Origin: Clostridium beijerinckii HUN142 | GTDB lineage: Bacteria; Bacillota; Clostridia; Clostridiales; Clostridiaceae | Assembly (NCBI RefSeq): GCF_000621745.1 | Contig: NZ_JHXK01000011.1 | Location: forward strand, 62,001 to 126,000 | DNA: 64,000 bases | Reading direction: 5' to 3' | Part shown: one piece after another, positions 44,368 through 53,621 of the stretch | Position numbering within the stretch: position 1 is the stretch's first letter | Layout: each line of letters opens with the position of its first letter | Program-made: the position numbers and the translations under genes | Notes under the pieces: generated by a model | Told to the model about the DNA's origin: nothing | Database searches by the model: none | What the model saw: the letters and a program-made list of their open reading frames with translations, nothing else

Positions 44368-45105
44368 TTATACTAATGGCCTTTGAACTTTATCTTCAAA
44401 TATATCTTTAATAGCCTTTTTATTATCATCATTATAAAGTCTATCTAATAATAAATTATAGTATGGATCATTTACGCCTGTACAATAATAAGTAATTTTA
44501 TATTTATCTACAAATAATCTATGAACCTTATCAAGTTTATAAATTTGATTCTCATCTATATCTTTTGATAATTCAATTGTATCTCCATCGTTCATTATAA
44601 TAAAATATTTAAACTCATATGATGAGCCATTTTTACCTGTTCTCTTTGTACAGTATGATTGTATTTTATCAACATTTTCAAATTTATAATTCTTCTCTTT
44701 TGATACAGCTCCCCCTACATAAAACCCATCATAAGTTATATTTATATATGAATGTAGCATGCTATTTAGTCCAATTGTTCCTGTTATAATGCAAATCAAA
44801 GTCAATGTCACAGCTAACTTTGATATACGTCTTTTCAAAAAACAGCATCCAATTGTTACAAAGATAATTCCCAGGCTGATAGCGACTATAAAGTCATACC
44901 TTAAAGAATTACTAAGAAAAACTAATGTATCAAATTTTGAAAAATTTAATTCAGATATATGTGTTACCTTTGTTCTCAATGCCTCTTCTATTAGCCATAC
45001 TATCAAGACAAATATTCCAGTAAGAATAAAATATAACAGCATCTTAAGTGCTTCTAGAATTCTTTTGAGTTTTCCTTTGAATCTTTTATAACTTTTATAT
45101 TTCAT
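44368..45105 (-). CDS. Unknown membrane protein
   Basis: A 245-residue protein. Membrane segments at about 20-42 (ALKMLLYFILTGIFVLIVWLI), 68-90 and 95-115, then a cytoplasmic or external domain with YKFENVDKIQSYCTKRTG and YEFKYFIIMNDGDTIELSKDI. I do not recognise the family; PH-like domain folds after such membrane segments are common. Two ATG codons are near the 5' end; the second at 45105 has GAGGAAAATAA before it and is preferred. Confidence 0.6.
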   Translation of the reverse strand: MKYKSYKRFKGKLKRILEALKMLLYFILTGIFVLIVWLIEEALRTKVTHISELNFSKFDTLVFLSNSLRYDFIVAISLGIIFVTIGCCFLKRRISKLAVTLTLICIITGTIGLNSMLHSYINITYDGFYVGGAVSKEKNYKFENVDKIQSYCTKRTGKNGSSYEFKYFIIMNDGDTIELSKDIDENQIYKLDKVHRLFVDKYKITYYCTGVNDPYYNLLLDRLYNDDNKKAIKDIFEDKVQRPLV

Positions 45106-45123
45106 ATTTATTTTCCTCATATT

Positions 45124-45243
45124 TTAATAATAATTTATATGATAGCTCATTACACTTAAAATATCAGACATCTGTATATAATAAGGCATAACATCTGCAA
45201 GTTTCTCCTTAAATCTTTTTATTCTATTTATTATTTCTTTCAT
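45124..45243 (-). CDS. Possible 39-aa small protein
   Basis: ATG 45243 encodes MKEIINRIKRFKEKLADVMP and MSDILSVMSYHINYY, 3 nt upstream of the membrane-protein gene and on the same strand. The N-terminal half is a basic amphipathic helix. A weak GAAGAGCGG precedes the start. Real coding status is uncertain. Confidence 0.3.
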   Translation of the reverse strand: MKEIINRIKRFKEKLADVMPYYIQMSDILSVMSYHINYY

Positions 45244-45469
45244 CGAATCCGCTCTTCAGATTTTTCTAGCTTCTTATATTTATTATAACATATATTTACA
45301 TAAGATAATTAACCATAAGAATTTCACTTTATAATAGCCATCCGCTTTAGATTTATATACAACTTTAGTCTTTTAGCATTGAACTTCCATATATAATCCT
45401 GCTGTTTAAGTAATATTTATTGAGACATAGAAGTAAACTAGAAGTTTTATATTATTAATATATCCCCTA

Positions 45470-46198
45470 TATGTGCCCCATTAATATTTAGAAAATAGAT
45501 TAGCATCTAGTGAATTGGGAATCCTTCTGCTTTGTATTTCTTGCTACTTAAATAGTTCTCTTACTCAAAATTCTTTAAATATAGATATTATTTTAAGATT
45601 AATTGTTGCTGGCTCTGGTACAGGCTTAAGTATCGCAACCTTAATAGCCTCTACAATGGCTAACGTTCCTGTAGGCAAAATAGGAATAGCTTCTGGAATA
45701 AACAATATGACAAGAACACTTGGAACTATACTCGGGGTTACTTTATTTTTAACTATATTTACATCAAATATAACTATCCAGATGTCTGATGCTAAGGAAT
45801 CTGTCGTTCAAACAATACAAAATAAATGATACTGTATTTGATGATGAGGCTAAACTACAGATGATTTCTTCTATCAAAGTAAGTAGTAATAAAAACGTTA
45901 GTCTTTCAGAAATATTAAATACAATTGATGAAAAAGAAACTGCTGTGTTAGCCTTATCGCCAACAATAGATGAAAATTAAATCAAAGAAAGTTTTGAGGC
46001 TCAAAAGAAAGAAATACAAGAAATAGTATCTAATATCCAAGATACTTTTTTGACATATACTGTTAAATCATTTAGTTTTACATTTAAGGTGGGTGCTTCA
46101 ATTTTTTACCAAGAATACTTTTTGCATTATTTAGTGATAAGAAGAGAAATCATGGTATAGAAAATAAGTCGTTTGTCGAAAACATAGATAATGTATAA
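45470..46198 (+). pseudogene. MFS (DHA2-type) efflux transporter remnant
   Basis: Fragments in several frames: a membrane stretch with GSGTGLSIATLIASTMANV and GKIGIASGINNMTRTLGTIL typical of the C-terminal half of DHA2 drug exporters, then INDTVFDDEAKLQMISSIK, an in-frame TAA, IKESFEAQKKEIQEIVSNI and a last frame LPRILFALFSDKKRN. The N-terminal half is missing. Confidence 0.7.
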
Positions 46199-46210
46199 GT
46201 AAACCAATAA

Positions 46211-46247
46211 TAAAAATGTGCTGCATAATAACCGCAACACATTTTTA
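46211..46247. terminator. Bidirectional hairpin terminator
   Basis: TAAAAATGTG pairs with CACATTTTTA, with TGC/GCA inside. T runs on both strands allow termination in either direction between the transporter remnant and the LRR gene. Confidence 0.7.
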
Positions 46248-46355
46248 TGATAATAGCCAATATATTGTTTTTCAAAAAGATTAATTTATAGATACTAAGA
46301 ACTACTCTTCTGTTTAATCATCTTTTATTCTCTATTTTAATTTAATCAAACAAAA

Positions 46356-46381
46356 ATAGAGTAGCTTTTGCACCACTCTAT
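46356..46381 (-). terminator. Terminator of the BspA-like gene
   Basis: On the minus strand ATAGAGT pairs with ACTCTAT, followed by TTTTTGTTTG. Located about 35 nt past the stop. Confidence 0.75.
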
Positions 46382-46414
46382 AAAACTAACTAATTTACTA
46401 CTCACTGTTTAATC

Positions 46415-47506
46415 TTAGGAATTCCCTACAATTTTATTATAATCTACACCAGCTTTAATTAAAAGTTGCTTCACTGACTCACTTTTTACATTAAACAAAG
46501 TATTTTTACACCCATTAAATGCTCCTTTTCCTATTTTAGTTATACTGTCAGGAAGAACTATTTTTGTTAAGCTAATGCAGTTTTGAAATGCACTATGCTC
46601 TATTGTTATAACAGTATTAGGAATTTTTATACTACTTAAGTTTGTACATCCATAAAAAGTACCAATTCCTATATCTATAACTCCATCAGGAATAGTTATA
46701 CTGCTTAAATTCTTACATCCCTCAAATGCACTACTTCCTATGCTTGTTACAGTGCTAGGTATTTCTATGCTTTTTAAATTTACTCCTCCAGAAAATGCAT
46801 TCCACCCTATATCTGTCACACCATCTGGAATTGCGTATTTTTCGTCAACTTTCCCAGCAGGATAATTTAACAATTTAGTTCCATCTTTGCTATACAATAA
46901 TCCATCAACGCTCTTAAAAGTTATATTGTTGCTATCTACAGATATATTTTTTAAGTTTGTGCATCCTGATAATGCATATCCATCTATACTTTTTACGCTG
47001 GCAGGAATGTTTATGCTTGTTAAACCTGTACATCCAAAAAGTGCTGATCTTCCTAAGGCTTTTATACTATTTGGAATAGTTATATTTGTTATATTCTTAT
47101 TTAAATAAAATGCTTTATTCCCTATACCTGTTATTGCAACGTTATCAATTTTATCTGGAATTACAACATTGCTGTCATTACCTACATAAGCCACTATTAC
47201 ACCAGTTTTTTTACAAAAAGCCCATGCGCCTTCAATCGTGACATTTTGAAATTGACCACTACTATTAACTACATGTTCATCCCCAAACTCATTTGGCGTA
47301 CTACCTAACATATAGCCTCTTATATCAAAATAATATAAACTTCCATCAATTACTCTCCAGCCTGTAGCCCATGAATTTCCTTCTGAATACCACCAACCTG
47401 TTTTATTCTGTTTCCATTCTGCACTTGCACTTATTGGATTTAACATTAATACTGAAGCTACTACTAAAGCACTAGCTATTACTTTTGTTAATTTTAATTT
47501 TTTCAT
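46415..47506 (-). CDS. BspA-like leucine-rich repeat surface protein
   Basis: A 363-residue secreted protein. Signal peptide about 1-30 (KKLKLTKVIASALVVAS... ending ASA). A single cell-wall binding repeat follows (WWYSEGNSWATGWRVIDGSL), related to choline-binding repeats. Residues about 110-340 are LRR_5/BspA repeats with the pattern ITIPNSIKALGRSALFGCTG, repeated some eight times with I-x-x-I-x-x-x-A-F-x-x-C. Such proteins mediate adhesion or matrix binding. The start at ATG 47506 has GGGGGATAAT. The frame is open further upstream. Terminator at 46356-46381. Confidence 0.85.
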   Translation of the reverse strand: MKKLKLTKVIASALVVASVLMLNPISASAEWKQNKTGWWYSEGNSWATGWRVIDGSLYYFDIRGYMLGSTPNEFGDEHVVNSSGQFQNVTIEGAWAFCKKTGVIVAYVGNDSNVVIPDKIDNVAITGIGNKAFYLNKNITNITIPNSIKALGRSALFGCTGLTSINIPASVKSIDGYALSGCTNLKNISVDSNNITFKSVDGLLYSKDGTKLLNYPAGKVDEKYAIPDGVTDIGWNAFSGGVNLKSIEIPSTVTSIGSSAFEGCKNLSSITIPDGVIDIGIGTFYGCTNLSSIKIPNTVITIEHSAFQNCISLTKIVLPDSITKIGKGAFNGCKNTLFNVKSESVKQLLIKAGVDYNKIVGNS

Positions 47507-47649
47507 ATTATCCCCCATTCTTTTAAAGTCATAAAATTCCAATTTATTGTATGTTAACATAACTATTAATAATATTCCACAATATTGTTTAGATCTCTAT
47601 TATTAAAATAATTTATGTAAAGTATTTTGTAAATTCTAATGGCTTATTC

Positions 47650-49029
47650 TTAACCCCTGACTTTTTCTAAGGGAAGTGAAATTGTCACTGTTGTTCCATT
47701 TCCATATTCACTATCAATTTTAAGAATGCCATTATGCATCTCTACAATATTGCTAGAAATGACCAATCCAAGTCCTGCACCAATAGATTTAGGGTCAATT
47801 TTATAGAATGACTCCATAACATGCTTTATATCCTCCTTTTTAATTCCAATACCTGTATCGCTAATTTTAATAGAAATAGAGTCTTCGTTAACTGATTGAA
47901 TAACATAAATTTTACTATTTTTATATGAAAACTTAATTGCGTTATCTAATACATTTAGTATTACTTGCCTTAACCTATCACCATCTGCTTTAATAATTGC
48001 TGGATGTGTTTCCAAAATTAATTTAATTTCTTTTTTTTCCGCTTTCTTTTGGAGCTGAAATGTTACTTCACTAATAATTTTTTCTATCTTAACCTCTGAT
48101 AAAATTAGTTTAATTCTATCTGATTGATATCTTGAAAAATCCAAAAGATTCTCCACTAGACTGATAAGGCGATCTGATTCATCATTAATAATCGCTAAAC
48201 CAAATCGAAATTCCTCATCAGATAATTCGTCTGGATCTCTCATTGTCTCAATCCACCCCTTAATTCCTGTCAAAGGTGTCCTAAGCTCATGAGAAATTGA
48301 TGATATAAAATCATTCTTTAAACGATCAGTTTTTAATATTTCATCACCCATGTAGTTAAGTGTTTTCGCTATTTCCCCAAGTTCATTTGGATAAGTATTT
48401 TTAATTTTTTCCTTGTATTTCCCCTCTGCTATTTTCTTTGTAAAATTGATAATATCATTTAATGGTTCTACAATTATATTCCCTAAACGCAAGCTCACAA
48501 GAAATACAATAACAGCAATAAAAATGCATATTATTCCCCCATAGATCAACAGATTCATAATTAAAGCATTCACTTGTGTTAATGATGTTGTATATCGCAA
48601 AATCCCCAACACTTGGCCATCGAAAACAAGAGGAGTATATATCGCCATAATTTTCTGACCTGAATATGAATTTTTCTCAATTTTATACGTAGTTTTCAAA
48701 TCTAGCACATCAGAATCAACCGAATAAGTTTTATCATCATAAAAACCTGTAGATGATTGAATCACTTTCCCACTTCTCTTCAGTAGTTGTAACTCCGCTC
48801 CTTTAAACTGATAAGCTTTGATAATTTTATCGCTAAATTTCATCAAATTACTATTAGTAAAATCAGTTTCTTTTGTGAATATAGAAGGAACTGCCTCTGC
48901 TTGGCTTTGAAATGTATTAGCAATTCCCTGATAATAATATTGTCTTATTCCAATTCCAAACCCTATCATTACAAGACTTAATGTAAGTAAACTAATGATC
49001 ATAAAGTAAGCAATGATCTTTCGCTTCAT
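47650..49029 (-). CDS. Sensor histidine kinase
   Basis: A 459-residue membrane sensor. Transmembrane helix 1 at about 5-28, an extracytoplasmic sensor region of 130 residues, transmembrane helix 2 near 165-185, HAMP about 185-240, then the HisKA phospho-acceptor FISSISHELRTPLTGIKGW, and the ATPase domain with NVLDNAIKFS (N box), DTGIGIKKEDIKHVME and GAGLGLVIS. Start ATG 49029 follows AAGGAGTAAACCT and lies 4 nt after the response-regulator stop. Works with the response regulator and with the upstream lipoprotein in a three-gene operon. Confidence 0.9.
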   Translation of the reverse strand: MKRKIIAYFMIISLLTLSLVMIGFGIGIRQYYYQGIANTFQSQAEAVPSIFTKETDFTNSNLMKFSDKIIKAYQFKGAELQLLKRSGKVIQSSTGFYDDKTYSVDSDVLDLKTTYKIEKNSYSGQKIMAIYTPLVFDGQVLGILRYTTSLTQVNALIMNLLIYGGIICIFIAVIVFLVSLRLGNIIVEPLNDIINFTKKIAEGKYKEKIKNTYPNELGEIAKTLNYMGDEILKTDRLKNDFISSISHELRTPLTGIKGWIETMRDPDELSDEEFRFGLAIINDESDRLISLVENLLDFSRYQSDRIKLILSEVKIEKIISEVTFQLQKKAEKKEIKLILETHPAIIKADGDRLRQVILNVLDNAIKFSYKNSKIYVIQSVNEDSISIKISDTGIGIKKEDIKHVMESFYKIDPKSIGAGLGLVISSNIVEMHNGILKIDSEYGNGTTVTISLPLEKVRG

Positions 49030-49033
49030 AGGT

Positions 49034-49720
49034 TTACTCCTTCCATAAGTACCCATATCCCCAATCCGTACATAAATACTTTGGAGCTGATGGATCATTC
49101 TCAATTTTCCTTCGTATACGTCTTATATTTACATCAACAACTTTTACATCACCAACGTAATTTATTCCCCAAACTTCATCCAAAATATCATTTCGTGTAA
49201 ATACCTTATTCTTATTATTTATTAAAAATTGAAGTAAGCAATATTCTGTTGGAGTTACTTTAATATCTTTTCCAAGGTAAGATACTTTTTTGTTTATTAC
49301 ATTAAGCTCGAATGGTCCCGATTTAATAATTGAACTTTCTTTCTTTATATATACATAATTCAATCTTCGCGCTAAAGAGATAATCCTTGCCTCTAGCTCA
49401 ACCATACTAAAAGGTTTTAGCAAATAATCGTCCGCTCCTTCTACAAGTCCTTTAACCCTATCTTCCTCCTGAGATCTAGCAGTAAGCATAATTATACCAA
49501 CAGATTGGTTTATTCTTCTAATTTCCTTACATACCTCAAATCCATCGATACCTGGAAGCATTAAATCTAGCAAAACAATATCAATCTTTTTACTGTTAAA
49601 AATAGATAACGCCTCTTCTCCATTCTCAGCTTCTAGAACTTCATACTTTTTCTTTCTTAAGTTTAGACAGATAAAACTTCTAATTGATAGTTCATCCTCA
49701 ACAACAAGAATTGTTTCCAT
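49034..49720 (-). CDS. OmpR-family response regulator
   Basis: A 228-residue regulator. Receiver domain with acidic pocket EDE, phospho-acceptor D52 (LLDLMLPG) and K102 (LLKPFSM); C-terminal winged helix with VTPTEYCLLQFLINN and VDVNIRRIRRKIENDPS, WGYGYLW. Start is ATG 49720 (METILVVEDE): the GGAGG site lies after an earlier ATG that overlaps the previous stop. Its target is unknown, likely the envelope genes nearby. Confidence 0.92.
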   Translation of the reverse strand: METILVVEDELSIRSFICLNLRKKKYEVLEAENGEEALSIFNSKKIDIVLLDLMLPGIDGFEVCKEIRRINQSVGIIMLTARSQEEDRVKGLVEGADDYLLKPFSMVELEARIISLARRLNYVYIKKESSIIKSGPFELNVINKKVSYLGKDIKVTPTEYCLLQFLINNKNKVFTRNDILDEVWGINYVGDVKVVDVNIRRIRRKIENDPSAPKYLCTDWGYGYLWKE

Positions 49721-49731
49721 ATTTTCCTCCA

Positions 49732-50985
49732 TTAAAATTCATCTTTAAGTAAATGAAAATTCTCCTTTGAAATAGACTGTTCTTCTTTAATATCCGCATA
49801 AAATATAATATCCTTCGTTTCTCCAAGCTTGGTTTTGTTCTCACCATATGAACCTTTATTTATCCATTTTACCTCAAATAAATTTTCTTGGCTTTCATTA
49901 TCTATAAGTCTAACACCTTGATCAAGTTTCTTAATTGTAACTTTCCCATGCCACTTGGAAGGGATTGTAATATAGAAATGCTGTACACTATCTGTATATC
50001 TTTCTTCTACAATTTCATGTGTTCCATCTTCTCTATAATCAGAGTAAATATACATAAAAGGAATTTCCGCCATCGCTGCATCTTCAAAACCTTTAGGAAT
50101 ATACATTCCTCCGACATCTATAATACCATCGTTGTTGATATCTCTGCTATATAATGGATATGCCTTAAATAAAATACCGTCATTTTCATCTCCAATTTTA
50201 ATAAACCTTCCACTATCGTATGCAACAATTTCAGTTAGCATAGAATGCGCTCCTAGTGCACTATCAATAAATAACGCTTTCTTCCCATCAGCTAATTTTC
50301 CACTAACGACATTTTCAATTAAACCCTCAGAGTTTATGTTTATAAATGCACTAGATTTTAACTGCTTGTTTTCATAATTAGACATTTCTACTATTTGCGA
50401 TTTATTTATTTCTCCATCGAGAATGAGAATATCAGGCTTCTTATTTTCATCGTAATCAGATATATCTATCCATTCGTAAGTACGATTAACTTTATCAACT
50501 AATTCTTTTCCATTTACTTCATATATAAATAACTGCTTACTTGGCTCAGAATCTGATATTGAAGCACCTAAAATCACTTCTTTTTTCCCATCTCCATCAA
50601 GATCTTCAAGCCTAAAATAATCAAGAATATTAAAATTAGTAGCTATATCAAGCATTTTATTCCATTTTCCATTTTCTTCTTTGAGTATCAATAGATGAAC
50701 TTGTCTATTTTCTTTCATATCCCTGTATAATACAAAGGCTTCGCTTTTACCATCTTTATCTACATCATCTACAAAAACGCTTTGTTTTTCTTGTGAATTC
50801 TTAGGAACCAAGAATTCGCTTCCAGGAAGTAAGATTTCTTTTAGCTCTTTATTAATTTCATTTTCTTTCACATTTGAAAGAATAGGAGCTTGAATTAAAC
50901 TAGCTGCATTTACAATATTCCCACAACCTGTTAGAATACTCCCTAAAGAAATAATCAGTATTACAACTCTTGCATATTTCCTCAT
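49732..50985 (-). CDS. Lipoprotein with EF-hand/FG-GAP-like loops, operon with two-component system
   Basis: A 417-aa exported lipoprotein. Signal peptide with lipobox LTGC (Cys21). Several loops of D-x-D-x-D-G type are visible: DVDKDGKSE, DLDGDGKKE, DYDENKKPD and DINNDGIID, as in FG-GAP/VCBS beta-propeller repeats that bind calcium. The stop overlaps the region of the response-regulator gene start, so it is translated with the regulator and kinase. It may be the input-side partner that senses or reports envelope state. Start ATG 50985 follows GGGGTATATAAGTT. Confidence 0.8.
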   Translation of the reverse strand: MRKYARVVILIISLGSILTGCGNIVNAASLIQAPILSNVKENEINKELKEILLPGSEFLVPKNSQEKQSVFVDDVDKDGKSEAFVLYRDMKENRQVHLLILKEENGKWNKMLDIATNFNILDYFRLEDLDGDGKKEVILGASISDSEPSKQLFIYEVNGKELVDKVNRTYEWIDISDYDENKKPDILILDGEINKSQIVEMSNYENKQLKSSAFININSEGLIENVVSGKLADGKKALFIDSALGAHSMLTEIVAYDSGRFIKIGDENDGILFKAYPLYSRDINNDGIIDVGGMYIPKGFEDAAMAEIPFMYIYSDYREDGTHEIVEERYTDSVQHFYITIPSKWHGKVTIKKLDQGVRLIDNESQENLFEVKWINKGSYGENKTKLGETKDIIFYADIKEEQSISKENFHLLKDEF

Positions 50986-51188
50986 AACTTATATACCCCA
51001 CTTTTCATTCTGATTATTATTTATTTTCACCTTATTCATGACATATAATTGCTTCATATCCATAATTTTTAGCATTTAGATACAGTATTGCGTTTTTATT
51101 GTATTTTTCAGTAAATTCTCTGTGCTTCAATGCTTAACCTACAACTATAATTCTATAATTTTAAAATAGGAAAGCTGTTTTCAATTTA

Positions 51189-51890
51189 CTAAAAATCGTT
51201 CTTTAAAATATATACGGCATACGTTTGTTCAGTATTTGTATCATAATTTACAAATAAAAATATATTGTTATACTTAAAATGTGCATCTCCATTTTTATTG
51301 CTAACTGGATTTCCAAAGACTTCTTTAAATATACTTATCTTGTCACCAATCTTAGCACCATTTAAATTCAAATCATTTCTCATAGTAAATATTTGCTCTA
51401 CCTGATTATTATTTTTCTTATCAAACCAAACTCTAATGCCAGCTTTTTCAAATTCTATTCCACCTTCTCCAATGGAACTTGGCTTTTCATTTAATGTACC
51501 TACAAGTTTTTCTTTGCTCATACCTAATAGATCTATATATTCTGTAAAATTGTTCTTTTCAGCGTCTGACTTTGAGACAGCTATAGGCTTGTCATTTTTA
51601 GTTATCTTAACTGAATCATTTTTCTTTTTTACTTGTAAATCTGTTATTTCTTTATTATCATCATTATTGGAGGATTTATCAATACGGACTACTTCTTCTG
51701 ATATATTTTCACCTTCTATTTCATCACTATTTTCTGAAACTTTCTCAGCTACTATTCCCTTATTTTCAGCATCTATTTCAGGTGACTTTTTAGCACTGCA
51801 CCCCACTATGCTTGCAGAACTTATAGTGATAGCACCTATTATAGCTGCTGCAAACAATATTTTAAATCTCTTTTCAACTTTATTTATCAT
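51189..51890 (-). CDS. Unknown lipoprotein
   Basis: A 233-aa lipoprotein: signal peptide ending in lipobox IVGC (Cys31), a low-complexity acidic/Lys-rich linker to about 110, and a C-terminal domain of two similar halves (LGMSKEKLVGTLNEKPSSIG; NGAKIGDKISIFKEVFGNPV), a pattern seen in small SmpA/DUF4309-like envelope proteins. Start ATG 51890 has AGGAGAATAAGT. Own transcription unit between two envelope genes. Confidence 0.7.
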   Translation of the reverse strand: MINKVEKRFKILFAAAIIGAITISSASIVGCSAKKSPEIDAENKGIVAEKVSENSDEIEGENISEEVVRIDKSSNNDDNKEITDLQVKKKNDSVKITKNDKPIAVSKSDAEKNNFTEYIDLLGMSKEKLVGTLNEKPSSIGEGGIEFEKAGIRVWFDKKNNNQVEQIFTMRNDLNLNGAKIGDKISIFKEVFGNPVSNKNGDAHFKYNNIFLFVNYDTNTEQTYAVYILKNDF

Positions 51891-52077
51891 ACTTATTCTC
51901 CTAACTAATCTTCATTATTTTTTATACATAAGTAAAATTTATTTAATTAATTTACCTATAAATTCGTAATATATATACTTTAATATTTTTTATAACCCAC
52001 CTAAAGTATAAAAGTTTTCTAAACTAAAAGCGTTACAAAAAAGTTACAGTTTTTTGTTCTTTACTTTAAATGCTAAT

Positions 52078-53064
52078 TTATCTAATGATCTTAAATTCAT
52101 ATTCCTGATCTTTTAAATATTTTATTATACCAGATAATGCTTTCGCTGTTTCTTCTTTTCCATATGTATCATGCATTAATATTACAGCTTTTTCTTTTCC
52201 ATCCACAGATTTTATAACTTCTTGTTTCAATTGCTCTGCATTTTTGTGCTGCCCTTCAGCATCTTTAGATAGTGAATTCCAATCAATTTCATGATAATCT
52301 TTATCGTGTAAAAACTTGTCTAATTTACCTACTCCATCAGAATCTTTAATGTTCCATGTCATACGCCCTCCTGGTAATCTAATTACTCTAGTCGAGAAAT
52401 CATCACCGAGTATCTTTCTTAAAGATTGATTTGTTTTTTCAATCTCCGACATAAAATTATCTAAATTAACCTTTTTACCTGGATATAAATAATCATAGTT
52501 ATGAGAATATGTATGATTTGCTATTGCATGCCCTTCAGCAACCTCTCTTTTCACAAGATTCTTAGCATTATTATTATCATCTATAGCTTTTCCTACAAGA
52601 AAAAAAGTTGCATGTACGTTCTCTTGCTTAAGTATATCCAATATTTTAGGAGTAACTGTTACTGATGGCCCGTCATCAAAGGTTAAATAAACAACCTTTT
52701 TACCATATGATCTATCACATTTTTCTCCTTTTATTTCTTTGCTTAGATAGCTTTCTAAATAAGCAACATCTTCAACTTCAAACTTATTTTTTTGAGTAAA
52801 AGAACCATTTGTACTTTCTTTCTTATAACTAGTTCCTAAATCTCTATTTAGGTTATTAGAAATTTCATTTATTTTATTCTCTGAACTTGAATTAATATTA
52901 TTCAAATCAAATGCTTGCGCTTCTTGTCCATTGTATAATGTTTTTATATCAATTAATGATCTTATAGATACTACAAATAAAACTATAAATATAAATGAGA
53001 CTATTAGCCTCGCGAGTTTTGTATTCTTATTCCTCATTGTTTTATATCGTCTCTGTTTTCTCAT
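52078..53064 (-). CDS. Polysaccharide deacetylase (peptidoglycan/chitin type)
   Basis: A 328-aa exported carbohydrate esterase family 4 enzyme. An N-terminal membrane helix (19-38) anchors it. NodB motifs: TFDDGP (128-133), HTYSH (184-188), RLPGG (about 228-232), W near 252 (EIDWNS), and LMHDT (about 298-302) supply the metal triad and the catalytic base. It probably removes N-acetyl groups from peptidoglycan sugars, making cells lysozyme resistant. ATG 53064 follows AAGGAGGAGAAGTCA. Confidence 0.9.
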   Translation of the reverse strand: MRKQRRYKTMRNKNTKLARLIVSFIFIVLFVVSIRSLIDIKTLYNGQEAQAFDLNNINSSSENKINEISNNLNRDLGTSYKKESTNGSFTQKNKFEVEDVAYLESYLSKEIKGEKCDRSYGKKVVYLTFDDGPSVTVTPKILDILKQENVHATFFLVGKAIDDNNNAKNLVKREVAEGHAIANHTYSHNYDYLYPGKKVNLDNFMSEIEKTNQSLRKILGDDFSTRVIRLPGGRMTWNIKDSDGVGKLDKFLHDKDYHEIDWNSLSKDAEGQHKNAEQLKQEVIKSVDGKEKAVILMHDTYGKEETAKALSGIIKYLKDQEYEFKIIR

Positions 53065-53355
53065 TGACTTCTCCTCCTTAGTTGAAATTAAATACTATTT
53101 AATTTTTAACTATACTTGTATGCCGCATAGGAAAATTTAATAGTGTACTTGTATTTATACTATTTAATATGCAACTATATTGGATTCATTATTCCTACAC
53201 TTATATAACCTATATAAAGCTTAAAAGTTTTCCACACTAAATGAATCAAAAAAAGTTACAATATTATTATGAAACTTTTCATTAAATTCATCCGTTCAAT
53301 CAATAAATGATTTTATTTCAAAAATATTAATAGATCATAATAAGGCATTTTTTCG

Positions 53356-53475
53356 TTTTGTAGCATAGAACAAAATCGCAAGCGACTTTGGAGCTGAAGA
53401 TTTTTTTACGCATCTGCCTTTTCGAACGCATGTGAGAAAAATTTGGCAGGTGAATATGATTTATTTTTTTATTCT
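53356..53475 (+). ncRNA. Possible structured RNA or repeat
   Basis: AAAATC (53372-53377) can pair with GATTTT (53399-53404), and CATCTGCC (53411-53418) with GGCAGGTG (53445-53452), with TTTTC/GAAAA inside; a TTATTTTTTTATTC stretch follows. No coding frame. It could be an RNA element or a dispersed repeat. Strand is uncertain; the T-rich tract favours plus. Confidence 0.3.
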
Positions 53476-53560
53476 TTTATAGTAATTAACCCTAGTAAAA
53501 TAGACTACTATAAAAGTTATCCACAGATTTAATTGCATTATAATTTCCTAAAGAATAAAA

Positions 53561-53586
53561 AAAGCCATCCTTTAAGGATAGCTTTT
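53561..53586 (-). terminator. Terminator of the lysozyme gene
   Basis: AAGCTATCCTT and AAGGATGGCTT (minus strand) form a strong stem followed by TTTTT, 36 nt past the stop. Confidence 0.9.
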
Positions 53587-53621
53587 CTTTTAACAGATTT
53601 ATCTACTTTTTTATAAAACAT

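Larger units (their letters stand above)
53065..53621. other. Intergenic stretch with a structured, GC-richer segment
   Basis: No gene. The stretch 53356-53475 has higher GC than its surroundings and two stems (see separate entry); the lysozyme terminator is at 53561-53586. Confidence 0.5.

Noticed and set aside
53406-53475. Known riboswitch class in the intergenic structured segment
   Set aside because: The conserved cores of purine, lysine, c-di-GMP, SAM, TPP or cobalamin riboswitches could not be matched; kept only as a possible structured RNA.
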